A DNA stretch of 64,000 bases from Streptomyces sp. CB01635 (GTDB lineage Bacteria > Actinomycetota > Actinomycetes > Streptomycetales > Streptomycetaceae), in NCBI RefSeq assembly GCF_002803065.1, contig NZ_NNBL01000014.1, positions 67,650-131,649 on the forward strand, given 5' to 3'. Of the stretch, positions 1 to 7,707 are shown in pieces; within the stretch, counting starts at the first letter, position 1; every line of letters starts with the position of its first letter. The translations under genes were made by a program, and so were the position numbers. Under the pieces are notes generated by a model. That model saw nothing but the letters and a program-made list of their open reading frames with translations, was not told where the DNA came from and made no database searches.

Positions 1-525
1 GCGGGGCTGCTCGCGGCGTGGGTCATCACGATCGACAAGTTCAAGCTGCTCGAGGACCCGAACTTCACGCCGGGCTGCAGTCTGAACCCGGTCGTGTCGT
101 GCGGGAACATCATGAAGAGCGAGCAGGCGTCGGCGTTCGGGTTCCCGAATCCGATGCTGGGGCTCGCGGCCTACGCGGTCGTGATCTGTGTGGGGATGAG
201 CCTGCTGGGGCGGGCGAGCTTCCCGCGCTGGTACTGGCTGACGTTCAACGCGGGCACGCTGTTCGGGGTCGGGTTCTGCACGTGGCTGCAGTTCCAGTCG
301 CTGTACCGGATCAACTCGCTGTGCCTGTGGTGCTCTTTGGCGTGGGTCGCCACGATCGTCATGTTCTGGTACGTGACGTCGTTCAACGTGCGCAACGGGT
401 TCCTGCCCGCGCCGTCGTGGCTGCGGTCGTTCTTCGGCGAGTTCACGTGGGTTCTTCCCGTGCTGCACGTCGGGATCATCGGGATGCTGATCCTGACCCG
501 CTGGTGGGACTTCTGGACCAGCTGA
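1..525 (+). CDS. Vitamin K epoxide reductase (VKOR) family membrane protein, 5' partial
   Basis: The reading frame is open from base 1, so the N-terminus lies outside the window; 174 residues are visible. VKOR-family proteins are multi-pass membrane quinone-dependent oxidoreductases that reoxidise periplasmic thiol oxidoreductases (DsbA-like) for disulfide formation. The usual cysteine layout is present: a Cys pair in the loop (GCSLNPVVSC) and a CxxC (CLWC) at the start of a later membrane helix. At least four hydrophobic segments are visible and the protein ends with WWDFWTS. No partner thioredoxin gene lies within view. The family call is firm; the physiological partner is unknown. Confidence 0.88.
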   Translation, partial: AGLLAAWVITIDKFKLLEDPNFTPGCSLNPVVSCGNIMKSEQASAFGFPNPMLGLAAYAVVICVGMSLLGRASFPRWYWLTFNAGTLFGVGFCTWLQFQSLYRINSLCLWCSLAWVATIVMFWYVTSFNVRNGFLPAPSWLRSFFGEFTWVLPVLHVGIIGMLILTRWWDFWTS

Positions 526-631
526 TACACACATCGGGCGATTGCGCCGGGCGAGGGAAATTTGTACTGATGCCGCCCGGCGGGTCGTTACTCCTTTCGC
601 GGTGACCAGTACCGCGAAGCCGAAGGGATCC

Positions 632-1147
632 GTGTCCGACATGAAGTCAACTGCCAGAGGGACGCTCGCTGTACTGGCCGGCTGCCTCGCCGCCGCGGGC
701 GCGGGCGCCGCTCCCGCCGTCGCGGGCGAGCAGGTACCCGTAGCCGTTCCGCTGACCGGTGTGGAGAACGCGCTGCACGTGAAGGCGCCCGAGCTGTCGA
801 CCGGGGTGCCGATCCCGCTGCCGGGCGGACCCGAAGCCCCGCGGTTCACGGCCGGTCGGATGCTTCCCGAGCCGCTGCTGCCGTCGGTTCCGCTCAGCAG
901 CGAGTTGCCCGAAACGCGGCTTGAGGCGCCGCTGTCCCAGGTGACGGGGGACCGCGAGGTCGATCACCTGGGCCTGACCACCGCGGGGTCCGAAGTGCGG
1001 ACGGCCACCCCCGGAGCATCGGTCAACCCACCGCTCACCGGCCCGCCGGCCGACCGCTTCGGGCTCTCGGATGTGGCGCTTCCCGAGGCCGCGGTCGTTA
1101 CGCCGCTGCTGACGACGGCGCCGGGAGCCGCGCTCGACATCGTGTGA
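632..1147 (+). CDS. Secreted streptomycete protein of unknown function
   Basis: This encodes about 171 residues. The GTG at 632 sits 4-5 nt after a GAAGGG-like RBS; ATG 641 three codons later is an alternative, and the earlier in-frame ATG at 542 has no RBS. Residues 4-31 form a classic signal peptide (basic start, Ala-rich core, APAVA-type cleavage site). The mature part is low in complexity, rich in Pro, Leu, Thr and Ala, with repeated PLTG, PLPGG and PLLTT-like segments and no Cys or catalytic motif. Similar secreted proteins are, from memory, widespread in Streptomyces without a known role. It precedes melC1 by 30 nt and may be co-transcribed with it. Confidence 0.7.
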   Translation: MSDMKSTARGTLAVLAGCLAAAGAGAAPAVAGEQVPVAVPLTGVENALHVKAPELSTGVPIPLPGGPEAPRFTAGRMLPEPLLPSVPLSSELPETRLEAPLSQVTGDREVDHLGLTTAGSEVRTATPGASVNPPLTGPPADRFGLSDVALPEAAVVTPLLTTAPGAALDIV

Positions 1148-1177
1148 CCCGCACGCAGTCCGGAAGAGGAGACGCCA

Positions 1178-1627
1178 GTGGAAGCCGGTACCCCGCCTGT
1201 CGGTCTCGGTCCCGCCGGCCGGGTGGTCGTCACGCGCCGGTCCGCGGTGCGGCGACTGATCGGGGTCGCGCTCGCCGCCGCGGTGGTACCGGCCGCCGCC
1301 CTCGTCGGCCGGGCCTTCCGCGAGCCGCACGACGATCTGCGGGACGCGTCCGGCAAGGACTTCGAGGAGACCTACCGCGGCCGCCACATCCGCGGAACGC
1401 GCGGACAGGGCTCGATGATGCGCGGCCACCTCGGGCAGAAGCCGGGGCAGCGGTCCGGGCGCTGGGACGTCACGGTCGACGGCCGGCCGCTGCATCTGAT
1501 GCGCCGTGCCGACGGCAGCTATCTGAGCATGGTCGACCACTACCAGTCGTATCCCACCCCCTTGGCCGCGGCGAGGGGGGCCGTGGACGAGCTCGGTCAC
1601 CAGATACTGCGCCGGCAGGTGCTCTGA
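1178..1627 (+). CDS. melC1: Tyrosinase co-factor / copper chaperone MelC1
   Basis: This 149-residue protein starts at GTG 1178, 7 nt after AAGAGGAG. MelC1 proteins bind apo-tyrosinase, deliver copper and carry the secretion signal for both proteins. Residues about 18-40 hold a twin-arginine-like signal (TRRSAVR followed by an Ala/Val-rich core), consistent with Tat export of the pre-folded complex. The C-terminal half carries the family hallmarks: an F-E-E-x-Y-x-G-R-x-I segment, W-D-V-T-V-D-G, L-H-x-M-R-x-A-D-G-S-Y, and the D-H-Y-Q-S-Y-P-T-P-L-A-A-A-R-x-A-V-D-E-L ending, which includes the caddie Tyr. It lies 39 nt upstream of tyrosinase and is surely in its operon. Confidence 0.9.
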   Translation: MEAGTPPVGLGPAGRVVVTRRSAVRRLIGVALAAAVVPAAALVGRAFREPHDDLRDASGKDFEETYRGRHIRGTRGQGSMMRGHLGQKPGQRSGRWDVTVDGRPLHLMRRADGSYLSMVDHYQSYPTPLAAARGAVDELGHQILRRQVL

Positions 1628-1666
1628 GCGCCGCGGCACAGCCGAAGTTGAAGGAGCGGGACGGCG

Positions 1667-2524
1667 TTGGTCTACACGCGGCAGAACCAGAGCGCGCTCA
1701 CGGCGGCGCAGAAGAAGCGGTTCGTGTCCGCGCTGCTCGCGATCAAACGCAGCGGGCAGTACGACGAATTCGTGCGCCTGCACGTGGAGTTCTACGTCGG
1801 TGACGGGGACGGCGGGCAGCGGGTCGCGCACATGGCGTCGACCTTCCTGCCCTGGCACCGGCAGTTCCTCCTGGAGTTCGAAGGCGCGCTTCAGCGCGTG
1901 GACCCCGGGGTCTCCGTCCCCTACTGGGACTGGACGGTGGACCGCTCCCCCACGTCGTCGCTGTGGGGCGAGGGGTTCCTCGGCGGGAACGGCCGCCGCT
2001 CCGACCGGCGGGTGACGACCGGCCCCTTCGCCTACGGGAGCGGGCACTGGCCCATCAAGGAGGGCGTGACGGAGGGCGAATACCTGACCCGGGACTTCGG
2101 CCGCCCCCACGATCCGATCGAGCTGCCCACCAAGGACGAACTGGCCTGGGCCATGCAGGATGCGCTGTACGACTCGGCCCCGTGGAACTCGACGTCCTCA
2201 CGCGGGTTCCGCAACAAGGTCGAGGGCTGGACCTCGGGAGTGGGGAACGGCAAGTTCCGTAACCACAACCGGGTGCACCGGTGGGTCGGCGGGCACATGC
2301 TCGGCGCGGACGCCGTGAACGACCCGGTCTTCTGGCTCAACCACGCGTTCGTTGATCTGCTCTGGTCGCGCTGGCACCGGAATTACCCCGACTCGGCCCC
2401 CTATTTGCCCGCCGGAGGGACGACGGGGACGGGGCGTGTCGTGACCCTTGACGAGCTGATGCCGCCCTGGAAAGTGAAGCCGAGTTCGTTGATCGAGCAC
2501 GGGCATTTGTATCGGTACGCATAA
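1667..2524 (+). CDS. melC2: Tyrosinase MelC2 (type 3 copper monooxygenase)
   Basis: This 285-residue protein starts at TTG 1667, 10 nt after AAGGAG. Tyrosinase oxidises monophenols and diphenols to o-quinones on the way to melanin and is exported with MelC1. CuA ligands are visible as His39, His55 and His64 (the latter two in AHMASTFLPWH); the CuB pair is His200 and His204 (HNRVH) and the last ligand is His226. Length matches streptomycete MelC2. The residue just before His226 is Asn225 (WLNHAFVD), where MelC2 proteins usually have His (HHAYID/HHAFID). That position influences the active site in type 3 copper enzymes, so a shifted substrate range (for example o-aminophenol oxidase or diphenolase) is possible. 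Confidence 0.93.
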   Translation: MVYTRQNQSALTAAQKKRFVSALLAIKRSGQYDEFVRLHVEFYVGDGDGGQRVAHMASTFLPWHRQFLLEFEGALQRVDPGVSVPYWDWTVDRSPTSSLWGEGFLGGNGRRSDRRVTTGPFAYGSGHWPIKEGVTEGEYLTRDFGRPHDPIELPTKDELAWAMQDALYDSAPWNSTSSRGFRNKVEGWTSGVGNGKFRNHNRVHRWVGGHMLGADAVNDPVFWLNHAFVDLLWSRWHRNYPDSAPYLPAGGTTGTGRVVTLDELMPPWKVKPSSLIEHGHLYRYA

Positions 2525-2543
2525 TCCGCGTCACTCCATGAGA

Positions 2544-2576
2544 AAAGGCCCCCGCGCATCCGCGCCGGGGGCCTTT
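2544..2576. terminator. Bidirectional intrinsic terminator between melC2 and chaplin
   Basis: AAAGGCCCCC and GGGGGCCTTT form a perfect 10-bp stem around a short GC-rich loop, with A and T runs on the two sides. It sits between the convergent ends of melC2 (+) and the chaplin (-), so it can stop both transcripts. Confidence 0.85.
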
Positions 2577-2585
2577 GTCGGGGTG

Positions 2586-2864
2586 TCAGCCGCCGTAGCC
2601 GCCGTTGTCGCCCCCGTTGTGGCCGTCACCGTTGGCGCAGGCGTTACCGAAGGCCGGGTTCAGCAGAGCGATGATGTTCACGGTGTTGCCGCAGACGTTG
2701 ACCGGGACGTGGATCGGGACCTGGACGGCGTTGCCCGAGACGACGCCGGGCGAGCCGGCAGCCTCACCCTGGGCGCCGGCGTCGGCCATGGCCAGGCCGG
2801 CACCGCTGATCACCACGGCGCCGGTGCCGAGCGCGACAGCGGCGGCCTTCGCGATGCGAGACAT
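2586..2864 (-). CDS. Short chaplin (secreted amyloid-forming surface protein)
   Basis: This 92-residue protein starts at ATG 2864, which follows AAAGGAG by 6 nt; upstream in-frame starts lack an RBS. Short chaplins are secreted, assemble into amphipathic amyloid fibrils on the cell surface and lower surface tension so aerial hyphae can emerge. A signal peptide (about residues 1-28, ending AMA-DA) precedes one chaplin domain with the typical G-N-A-V-Q-V-P, V-C-G-N-T and G-N-A-C-A-N segments and its two Cys residues. After the second Cys the protein carries an unusual Gly/Asn/Asp-rich tail of about 15 residues. I cannot assign a specific Chp letter. Its own promoter must lie in 2865-3068. Confidence 0.9.
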   Translation of the reverse strand: MSRIAKAAAVALGTGAVVISGAGLAMADAGAQGEAAGSPGVVSGNAVQVPIHVPVNVCGNTVNIIALLNPAFGNACANGDGHNGGDNGGYGG

Positions 2865-3068
2865 CACGTTCTCCTTTGTTGCTGGACGGATACGGCCGCA
2901 AGATCGCGTCCGCATACCGGTTCAACGGACTCGCCCCGCCCAGGTAACGGCCTTAACGACATTCATCCGACGGACCCCGATTTATGGGGATTCCGGCGGA
3001 ATAGGGCGGCCCAGTTCCGTTGCGCACGGCCGCCTGTGCGGAAAACCGTCGGCAATTCGTGGCGCGAA

Positions 3069-3485
3069 TTATTGCGGCGCGGAGGGCACGAATGGTGGCA
3101 CGGTGCCGGGCGGCTCTTCGTGGCGGTGGCGCAGGAGGAGCATCGCCGCGTCGTCGTGCAGGGGGCCCGCCGCGTGGTGGACCAGGTCGGCGCGCAGCTC
3201 CCTGAGGGCGGCCTCCGGGTCGGGGTCCTTGAGGAGCGAGGCGCGGTCGCCGAGCGGGTAGAAGTCTCCCGCCCGGTCCCGCGCCTCCGTGACGCCGTCG
3301 GTGTACAGGAGGATCTGGTCGCCGGGCTCGAACCCGACGGTGTACGGCTCGGGCCCCTCCGCTCCGTGCACGCCGAGGCCGAGCGGCAGCGCGTACTGCG
3401 GCGGGCGCGGGAAGTGGGCCGAGCCGTCGGGGCGTACGAGCATGGGGGCCGGGTGCCCGAAGTTGAGGAACGTGACCTCGCTGCC
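3069..3485 (-). pseudogene. Remnant of a SpoIIE-type PP2C serine phosphatase (C-terminal half only)
   Basis: About 138 codons encode the distal half of a SpoIIE/RsbU-like PP2C domain: N-F-G-H-P-A-P, L-G-L-G-V, F-x-P-G-D-x-I-L-L-Y-T-D-G-V-T-E-A-R-D, and the final H-D-D-A-A-M-L-L-L-R. The metal-binding Asp in TDGVTEARD and the one in the last motif are present. The proximal half, with the first metal-binding Asp (G-D-F/W-Y-D region), and any sensory domain are missing: upstream of about 3485 the frame runs into unrelated sequence and no continuation is visible in the other minus-strand frames. I therefore call it a 5'-truncated pseudogene, probably deleted when the neighbouring block was rearranged. 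Confidence 0.75.
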
Positions 3486-3675
3486 GCCACCCGACCAACG
3501 GCCGGTGGAGTGGCGAAAGTTCCCGTAACGGACTCGCAAAGGGCGGTAAAACCCGGCATCAATGAACAGTAAAGATTGCCGGGACATGGCAATGTGCGAA
3601 CGCCGTTCGTGGTGCGAGGATGTGGCCATCACCGAAGGGGGCGGCCGGTACGGGTACGGCCGGAAGGGGGATGCG

Positions 3676-4197
3676 GTGACGGTTTTTCTGGGGCTCGGTA
3701 TCGCGGGGCTCGTGCTGCTGGTGCTCGCCCTCGTCTTCGACGGCGTGCTCGAAGGGCTCTTCGGCGGCGCCGGGTTCCTCGACGGGCTCTTCGACGGGCT
3801 GCTCTCGCTGCCGGTCGTCGCCGGGTTCGTCTCGATGCTCGGCTTCGGCGGTGCGCTCGTGCTCGGCACCACCGGCCTCGGGGCCGGGCCCGCCACCGCC
3901 GTGGGGGCCGGCGCGGGGGTCGCGGCCGGGTGGCTGACCTGGCGGCTGAGTCGGGCCCTGATGCGCGATCAGGACGGATCCGCCCCGCGCGGCGACGACC
4001 TCGTCGGCACGGCGGGTTCCGTCGTCACGGCGATCCCGGCCGACGGCTACGGCGAGGTGCTGCTGCGGCTCGCCGGCCAGCCGGTGAAGCTCGCGGCGAA
4101 GAGCGCCGGGGCGACGGCCGTGGCGCGGGGCAGCGAGATCTGGGTCGAGGAGTCCCTCTCGCCCACGTCGGTCGCCGTGCGGCCCGTCCAGCGCTGA
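3676..4197 (+). CDS. NfeD-like / OB-fold membrane protein next to flotillin
   Basis: This 173-residue protein starts at GTG 3676 after GGAAGGGGG; the longer in-frame ORF from 3562 has an atypical, RBS-less beginning. It has a hydrophobic N-terminal helix, two further Gly/Ala-rich membrane segments, and a C-terminal beta-rich domain of about 70 residues (L-V-G-T-A-G-S-V-V-T, G-Y-G-E-V-L-L, G-S-E-I-W-V-E) resembling the NfeD OB fold. NfeD-like proteins pair with SPFH/flotillin proteins, and a flotillin gene follows 85 nt downstream on the same strand. A role in membrane microdomain organisation is inferred from that pairing. Confidence 0.75.
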   Translation: MTVFLGLGIAGLVLLVLALVFDGVLEGLFGGAGFLDGLFDGLLSLPVVAGFVSMLGFGGALVLGTTGLGAGPATAVGAGAGVAAGWLTWRLSRALMRDQDGSAPRGDDLVGTAGSVVTAIPADGYGEVLLRLAGQPVKLAAKSAGATAVARGSEIWVEESLSPTSVAVRPVQR

Positions 4198-4282
4198 GCG
4201 GCTCCGCCGGGGCCATACGAGCCGTGGCCATACATACGTAATCGATCCACCGTCCCCCAGGGGGCAGGAGGGGGGAATCACC

Positions 4283-5749
4283 ATGAGTCCAGTGCTCATC
4301 TCCGTCATCGGAGTCGTCGTACTCGTCGTGCTGCTCGCGCTCGTCGTCGTGACCCGGTACAAGGTGGCGGGGCCCAGCGAGGCGTTCATCGTCACCGGGC
4401 GGCGCGGCAAGCAGGCCACCGACCCGGAGACCGGCCGGGTGTTCACCGACAACAGCGGCCAGAAGGTCGTGGTCGGCGGCGGCGTCTTCGTCGTCCCGTT
4501 CGTCCAGCAGAAGTTCACCCTCGACCTGTCGTCGCGGCACATTCCGATCGCCGTGCGCGGCGCGGTCACGCTGCGCGGCGTGAAGGCCAACCTCGAGGGC
4601 GTCGCCATCGTCAAGGTCGGCGGCACCGAGGACTCGATCCGGGCCGCGGCCCAGCGCTTCCTCGCCCAGCAGGGCGGCATCGTCGGCTTCACGCAGGAGG
4701 TGCTCTCGGGCGCCCTGCGCTCCATCGTCGGCCGGATGTCGGTCGAGGACATCATCCGGGACCGGGCCGCGTTCGCCGGGCAGGTCGCCGAGGAGGCCGA
4801 GGCCAGCCTCTCCGGGCAGGGCCTCGTCCTCGACGCGTTCCAGATCCAGGACATCACCACCGAGGGCTCGTACCTGGAGGACCTCGGCCGGCCCGAGGCC
4901 GCCCGCGCCAAGCAGGAGGCCGACATCGCCGAGGCGGTCGCGCGCCGCGCCGCCGAGCAGGCCCGTCTGAAGGCGGAGGAGGAGATCGCGATCGCGCAGC
5001 GGACCTTCTACCTGAAGCAGGCCGAGATCAAGGCCGAGACCGACGAGGCCGCGGCGCGTGCCGGGGCCGCCGGTCCGCTGGCCGAGGCCGCGCGCCAGCA
5101 GGAGGTGCTCGCCGAGCAGGAGAAGGTCGCCCAGCGCCAAGCGGCCCTGACCGACCGCGAGCTGGACACCCAGGTCCGTAAGCCCGCCGACGCCGCGCGC
5201 TACCAGGCCGAGCAGGAGGCGGAGGCCCGCCGTATCGGTCTGGTCAAGCAGGCCGAGGCCGACGCCGAGCGGTCGCGGCTGACCGGTGAGGGCGAGAAGG
5301 CGCACCGTGCGGCGCTCGCCGACGCCGTCCGCCTGGAGGGTGAGGCCGAGGCGGCCGCGATCGGCGCGAAGGGTGCCGCCGAGGCGGAGGCCATGCACAA
5401 GAAGGCCGACGCGTTCGCGCGGTACGGCGACGCCGCGGTGCTCCAGATGGTCGTCGAGGTGCTGCCGAGCGTCGTCGCGAAGGCGTCCGAGCCGCTGAGC
5501 GCCGTGGACAAGATGACGGTGATCTCGACGGACGGCGCGAGCCAGCTGTCGCGCACGGTCGCCGACAACGTCGCGCAGGGGGTCGAACTCCTCAGCTCCA
5601 CCACGGGAGTCGACCTGGCGTCGCTCCTCAAGGGGCTTACTTCGGGATCGGGTTCGGGAGCTGCGGCCAAGGGGCAGGTGCCTGCGCCCGCGGCCGGATC
5701 CGCTTCCGCCGCGGACAGCAACGGGCGGATCGAGGTCGCCGGGGAGTAA
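4283..5749 (+). CDS. Flotillin-like SPFH domain protein
   Basis: This 488-residue protein starts at ATG 4283, preceded by GGAGGGGGG. A single N-terminal membrane anchor (residues about 4-24) is followed by an SPFH/band-7 domain (about 30-210, with the E-A-F-I-V-T-G segment) and a long charged alpha-helical region (about 210-400) full of A-E-A/E-A-R heptad-like runs, typical of flotillin coiled coils. The C-terminus is Ser/Gly/Ala-rich. Flotillins scaffold ordered membrane microdomains and support secretion, signalling and cell-envelope processes. Together with the preceding NfeD-like gene it forms the common bacterial NfeD-flotillin pair. Streptomycete substrates are not established. Confidence 0.9.
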   Translation: MSPVLISVIGVVVLVVLLALVVVTRYKVAGPSEAFIVTGRRGKQATDPETGRVFTDNSGQKVVVGGGVFVVPFVQQKFTLDLSSRHIPIAVRGAVTLRGVKANLEGVAIVKVGGTEDSIRAAAQRFLAQQGGIVGFTQEVLSGALRSIVGRMSVEDIIRDRAAFAGQVAEEAEASLSGQGLVLDAFQIQDITTEGSYLEDLGRPEAARAKQEADIAEAVARRAAEQARLKAEEEIAIAQRTFYLKQAEIKAETDEAAARAGAAGPLAEAARQQEVLAEQEKVAQRQAALTDRELDTQVRKPADAARYQAEQEAEARRIGLVKQAEADAERSRLTGEGEKAHRAALADAVRLEGEAEAAAIGAKGAAEAEAMHKKADAFARYGDAAVLQMVVEVLPSVVAKASEPLSAVDKMTVISTDGASQLSRTVADNVAQGVELLSSTTGVDLASLLKGLTSGSGSGAAAKGQVPAPAAGSASAADSNGRIEVAGE

Positions 5750-5867
5750 CTTCCCAGGCAGCGGCTTCGGCAGGGCGGCGTCCGCCGTATTCAGGTCCTC
5801 GGGATTCCGGTCCCGGGCCGGTCTACGGGCAGGGCCCCGCCCTGTTGCCGTGACCGGCGCCGCCCCG

Positions 5868-6476
5868 TCAGTGCGTGGACACCAGTGGCCGTAGACGCGT
5901 CGTGCTCAGGCGGTCCACCAGTGGGACGGCCCGGGTCGCGAGCGGGGTGAGCAGGAGGGCCAGGGTGGCGCCTATGGCCAGGCCCACCGCGACGTCGTGC
6001 GGGTAGTGCGCGCCGATCCACACCCGGGAGGCGCCCATGAGGACCGCCGCCGGGACCGCGATCAGGCCGATGCGGCGGTCGGCGAGCAGCAGCGTGACGG
6101 CCGCCGCGGCGGCGATCACCGCGTGGTTGCTGGGGAACGACCAGTCCCCGAGTGCCGGGCACACCTCCACGGTGACCGTGTGGAGCGTGCGGCACGGGCG
6201 CTGTTCGTCGACGACCGACTTGAATACGGAATTCGCCGCATAGGCGACCACGACGATGACCGGGGACGCGAGGACCCGGGCCATCAGGACGCCGCCCTCG
6301 CCTCTCGCACGCCACCACGCCGCGATCATGAGTACGGCGAAAAGCGCGAGCCCGTAGTCCGACCAGGCGGACACGACGGCGTTCACCGCGTGCGGAGTGC
6401 TGTGCGCCAGCTCGGTCACCCACGTGTAGAGACCGCCGTCCACCGACGCGCCACTGAAGGCGAGGGGTGCGCTCAT
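5868..6476 (-). CDS. PAP2-family membrane phosphatase
   Basis: This 202-residue multi-pass protein carries the three PAP2 motifs: KSVVDEQRP (motif 1), PSNH (motif 2) and S-R-V-W-I-G-A-H-Y-P-H-D (motif 3), with the catalytic His in HYPHD. Such enzymes dephosphorylate membrane lipids such as phosphatidic acid or undecaprenyl pyrophosphate on the outer face. Its ATG overlaps the stop of the upstream DedA gene in an ATGA (6473-6476), so the two are translationally coupled. With DedA/UndP-flippase-type proteins now linked to undecaprenyl phosphate recycling, a lipid-carrier recycling role for the pair is a reasonable inference. A short CAGGGC/GCCCTG hairpin near 5831-5845 may end the transcript. 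Confidence 0.88.
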   Translation of the reverse strand: MSAPLAFSGASVDGGLYTWVTELAHSTPHAVNAVVSAWSDYGLALFAVLMIAAWWRARGEGGVLMARVLASPVIVVVAYAANSVFKSVVDEQRPCRTLHTVTVEVCPALGDWSFPSNHAVIAAAAAVTLLLADRRIGLIAVPAAVLMGASRVWIGAHYPHDVAVGLAIGATLALLLTPLATRAVPLVDRLSTTRLRPLVSTH

Positions 6477-7150
6477 GAAGTGCCCTCCTCCGCGGCGCGG
6501 CGATCACGTGACCGGGCGCGGGAGCGCCACACCTCCAGGGCCAGCGGGATCAGGGAGACGATGACGACGAGGGCGACGATCGGCAGGAGGTACCGGTCGA
6601 CGTTCGGCACCGACGAGCCGAGTCCGTAGCCCGCGAGGACCAGGCCGACCGTCCAGACGAGGCCGCCGACGACCTGCCACACCGTGAAGACCCGCGCCGG
6701 CACCCCGAGCGCTCCGGCCAGCGGATTGAGCACCGTACGGACGACGGGGACGAAGCGGGCCAGGACGATCGCCTTGGCGTGCCCGTACCGATCGAGGAGC
6801 TCCTCGGCGCGGGCCGCCCCCTCGTGCAGCCGCTTGGCTCTGCTGCGGGCGAGGAGCGCGCGGCCGCCGCGCCGCCCGATCCAGTACCCGGCCTGCGCAC
6901 CGACCAGCGCGCCCACGACGGCGGCGGCCAGGACCTGCGGCAGCGAGAGATGGACGGGCCCGTGCGAGCCGCCCGCGCACAGCAGGCCGGCCGTGAAGAG
7001 CAGCGAGTCGCCCGGCAGGAAGAATCCGACGAGCAGTCCGGTCTCCGCGAACAGGACGACGGCCACGCCGAGGGCGCCGAAGGCGGACAGGAGAGAACCC
7101 GCGTCCAGCACGTTCACCGCTTGGGCGGCGGCGAGGGGGTCTACGGCCAT
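6473..7150 (-). CDS. DedA family integral membrane protein
   Basis: This 225-residue protein has the DedA (SNARE-associated/VTT) layout: E-T-G-L-L-V-G-F-F-L-P-G-D-S-L-L-F near the N-terminus, a G-x-x-x-G-Y-W-I-G-R-R-G-G segment, and F-V-P-V-V-R-T with the conserved Arg before N-P-L-A-G. DedA proteins are proposed lipid scramblases or undecaprenyl-phosphate flippases dependent on the proton motive force. It is the first gene of a coupled pair with the PAP2 phosphatase. Its upstream region (7151-7281) is shared with the divergent BlaI-type regulator and holds the dyad cluster at 7223-7257, so the pair might belong to that regulon. Confidence 0.9.
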   Translation of the reverse strand: MAVDPLAAAQAVNVLDAGSLLSAFGALGVAVVLFAETGLLVGFFLPGDSLLFTAGLLCAGGSHGPVHLSLPQVLAAAVVGALVGAQAGYWIGRRGGRALLARSRAKRLHEGAARAEELLDRYGHAKAIVLARFVPVVRTVLNPLAGALGVPARVFTVWQVVGGLVWTVGLVLAGYGLGSSVPNVDRYLLPIVALVVIVSLIPLALEVWRSRARSRDRRAAEEGTS

Positions 7151-7222
7151 GGGGCCGCTCCTCTCTCAGTCGTCTCATAATGGGCTGAACGGCGGCCGCG
7201 AGCCGGCGCGCCGACCGCACGA

Positions 7223-7257
7223 CTACAGTCGTGTAGACGGTCTACTCAACTGTAGAC
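7223..7257. promoter_or_regulatory. Three interlocking dyads, probable BlaI-type operator
   Basis: CTACA-N4-TGTAG lies at 7223-7236. GTAGAC-N1-GTCTAC (7233-7245) shares its right end, and GTCTAC-N6-GTAGAC (7240-7257) shares the right arm of the second. All three are perfect. BlaI/MecI repressors bind TACA/TGTA-type dyads, and the site ends 24 nt before the BlaI-like start, between divergent genes. Confidence 0.75.
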
Positions 7258-7281
7258 GAAGAAGAGCGGAGGATCGTTCCC

Positions 7282-7707
7282 ATGGCCGAGGAGCAGGAAC
7301 GGCGTCCCGCGGGCGAGCTGGAGGCGAGCGTCCTCGCCGCGCTCTGGGCCGCCGAGACGCCGCTCACACCCGGCGAGGTGCAGCGGGCGCTCGCCGACGG
7401 CCTGGCCCGCACCACCGTGACCACGATCCTGACCCGGCTCTACGGCAAGGGGACGGTCACCCGGGACCGGGCGGGCCGCGGCTACGCGTACCGGCCCGCG
7501 CAGGACGCGCACGGGCTCACGGCCCGCCGTATGCACGCCGAACTCGACAAGGACGAGGACCGCGGCACGGTGCTGGCCCGTTTCGTCTCCGCGCTGAGCA
7601 GCGAGGACGAGCAGATGCTGCGCGCGCTGCTCGACGGCGACGGCGGAAGCGACAGCGGTACCGAGGGCGGCACAGGGCGCGGCGACACCGGAGGTACCGG
7701 CCGATGA
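7282..7707 (+). CDS. BlaI/MecI/CopY-family transcriptional repressor
   Basis: This 141-residue protein has a winged-helix N-terminal domain starting E-L-E-A-S-V-L-A-A-L-W, a recognition helix around R-T-T-V-T-T-I-L-T-R-L-Y-x-K-G, and the C-terminal dimerisation helices (V-L-A-R-F-V-S-A-L-S-S-E-D) seen in BlaI. The tail is Gly/Asp/Thr-rich and probably disordered. These repressors are inactivated by proteolysis triggered by a partner membrane peptidase, which is encoded immediately downstream in an ATGA overlap. In actinobacteria such pairs respond to beta-lactams or other envelope or electron-transport stress; no beta-lactamase lies nearby. Self-regulation through the upstream dyads is likely. 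Confidence 0.9.
   Translation: MAEEQERRPAGELEASVLAALWAAETPLTPGEVQRALADGLARTTVTTILTRLYGKGTVTRDRAGRGYAYRPAQDAHGLTARRMHAELDKDEDRGTVLARFVSALSSEDEQMLRALLDGDGGSDSGTEGGTGRGDTGGTGR

Noticed and set aside
647..2110. Long open frame on the minus strand across melC1/melC2
   Set aside because: A shadow of the real plus-strand tyrosinase genes; composition is Arg/Pro/Gly/Ala-rich with no domain, as expected for antisense frames in high-GC DNA.
5831..5845. CAGGGC-CCC-GCCCTG hairpin as terminator of flotillin or PAP2
   Set aside because: Only 6 bp with a 3-nt loop in very GC-rich DNA and no T run; too weak to list as a separate feature.
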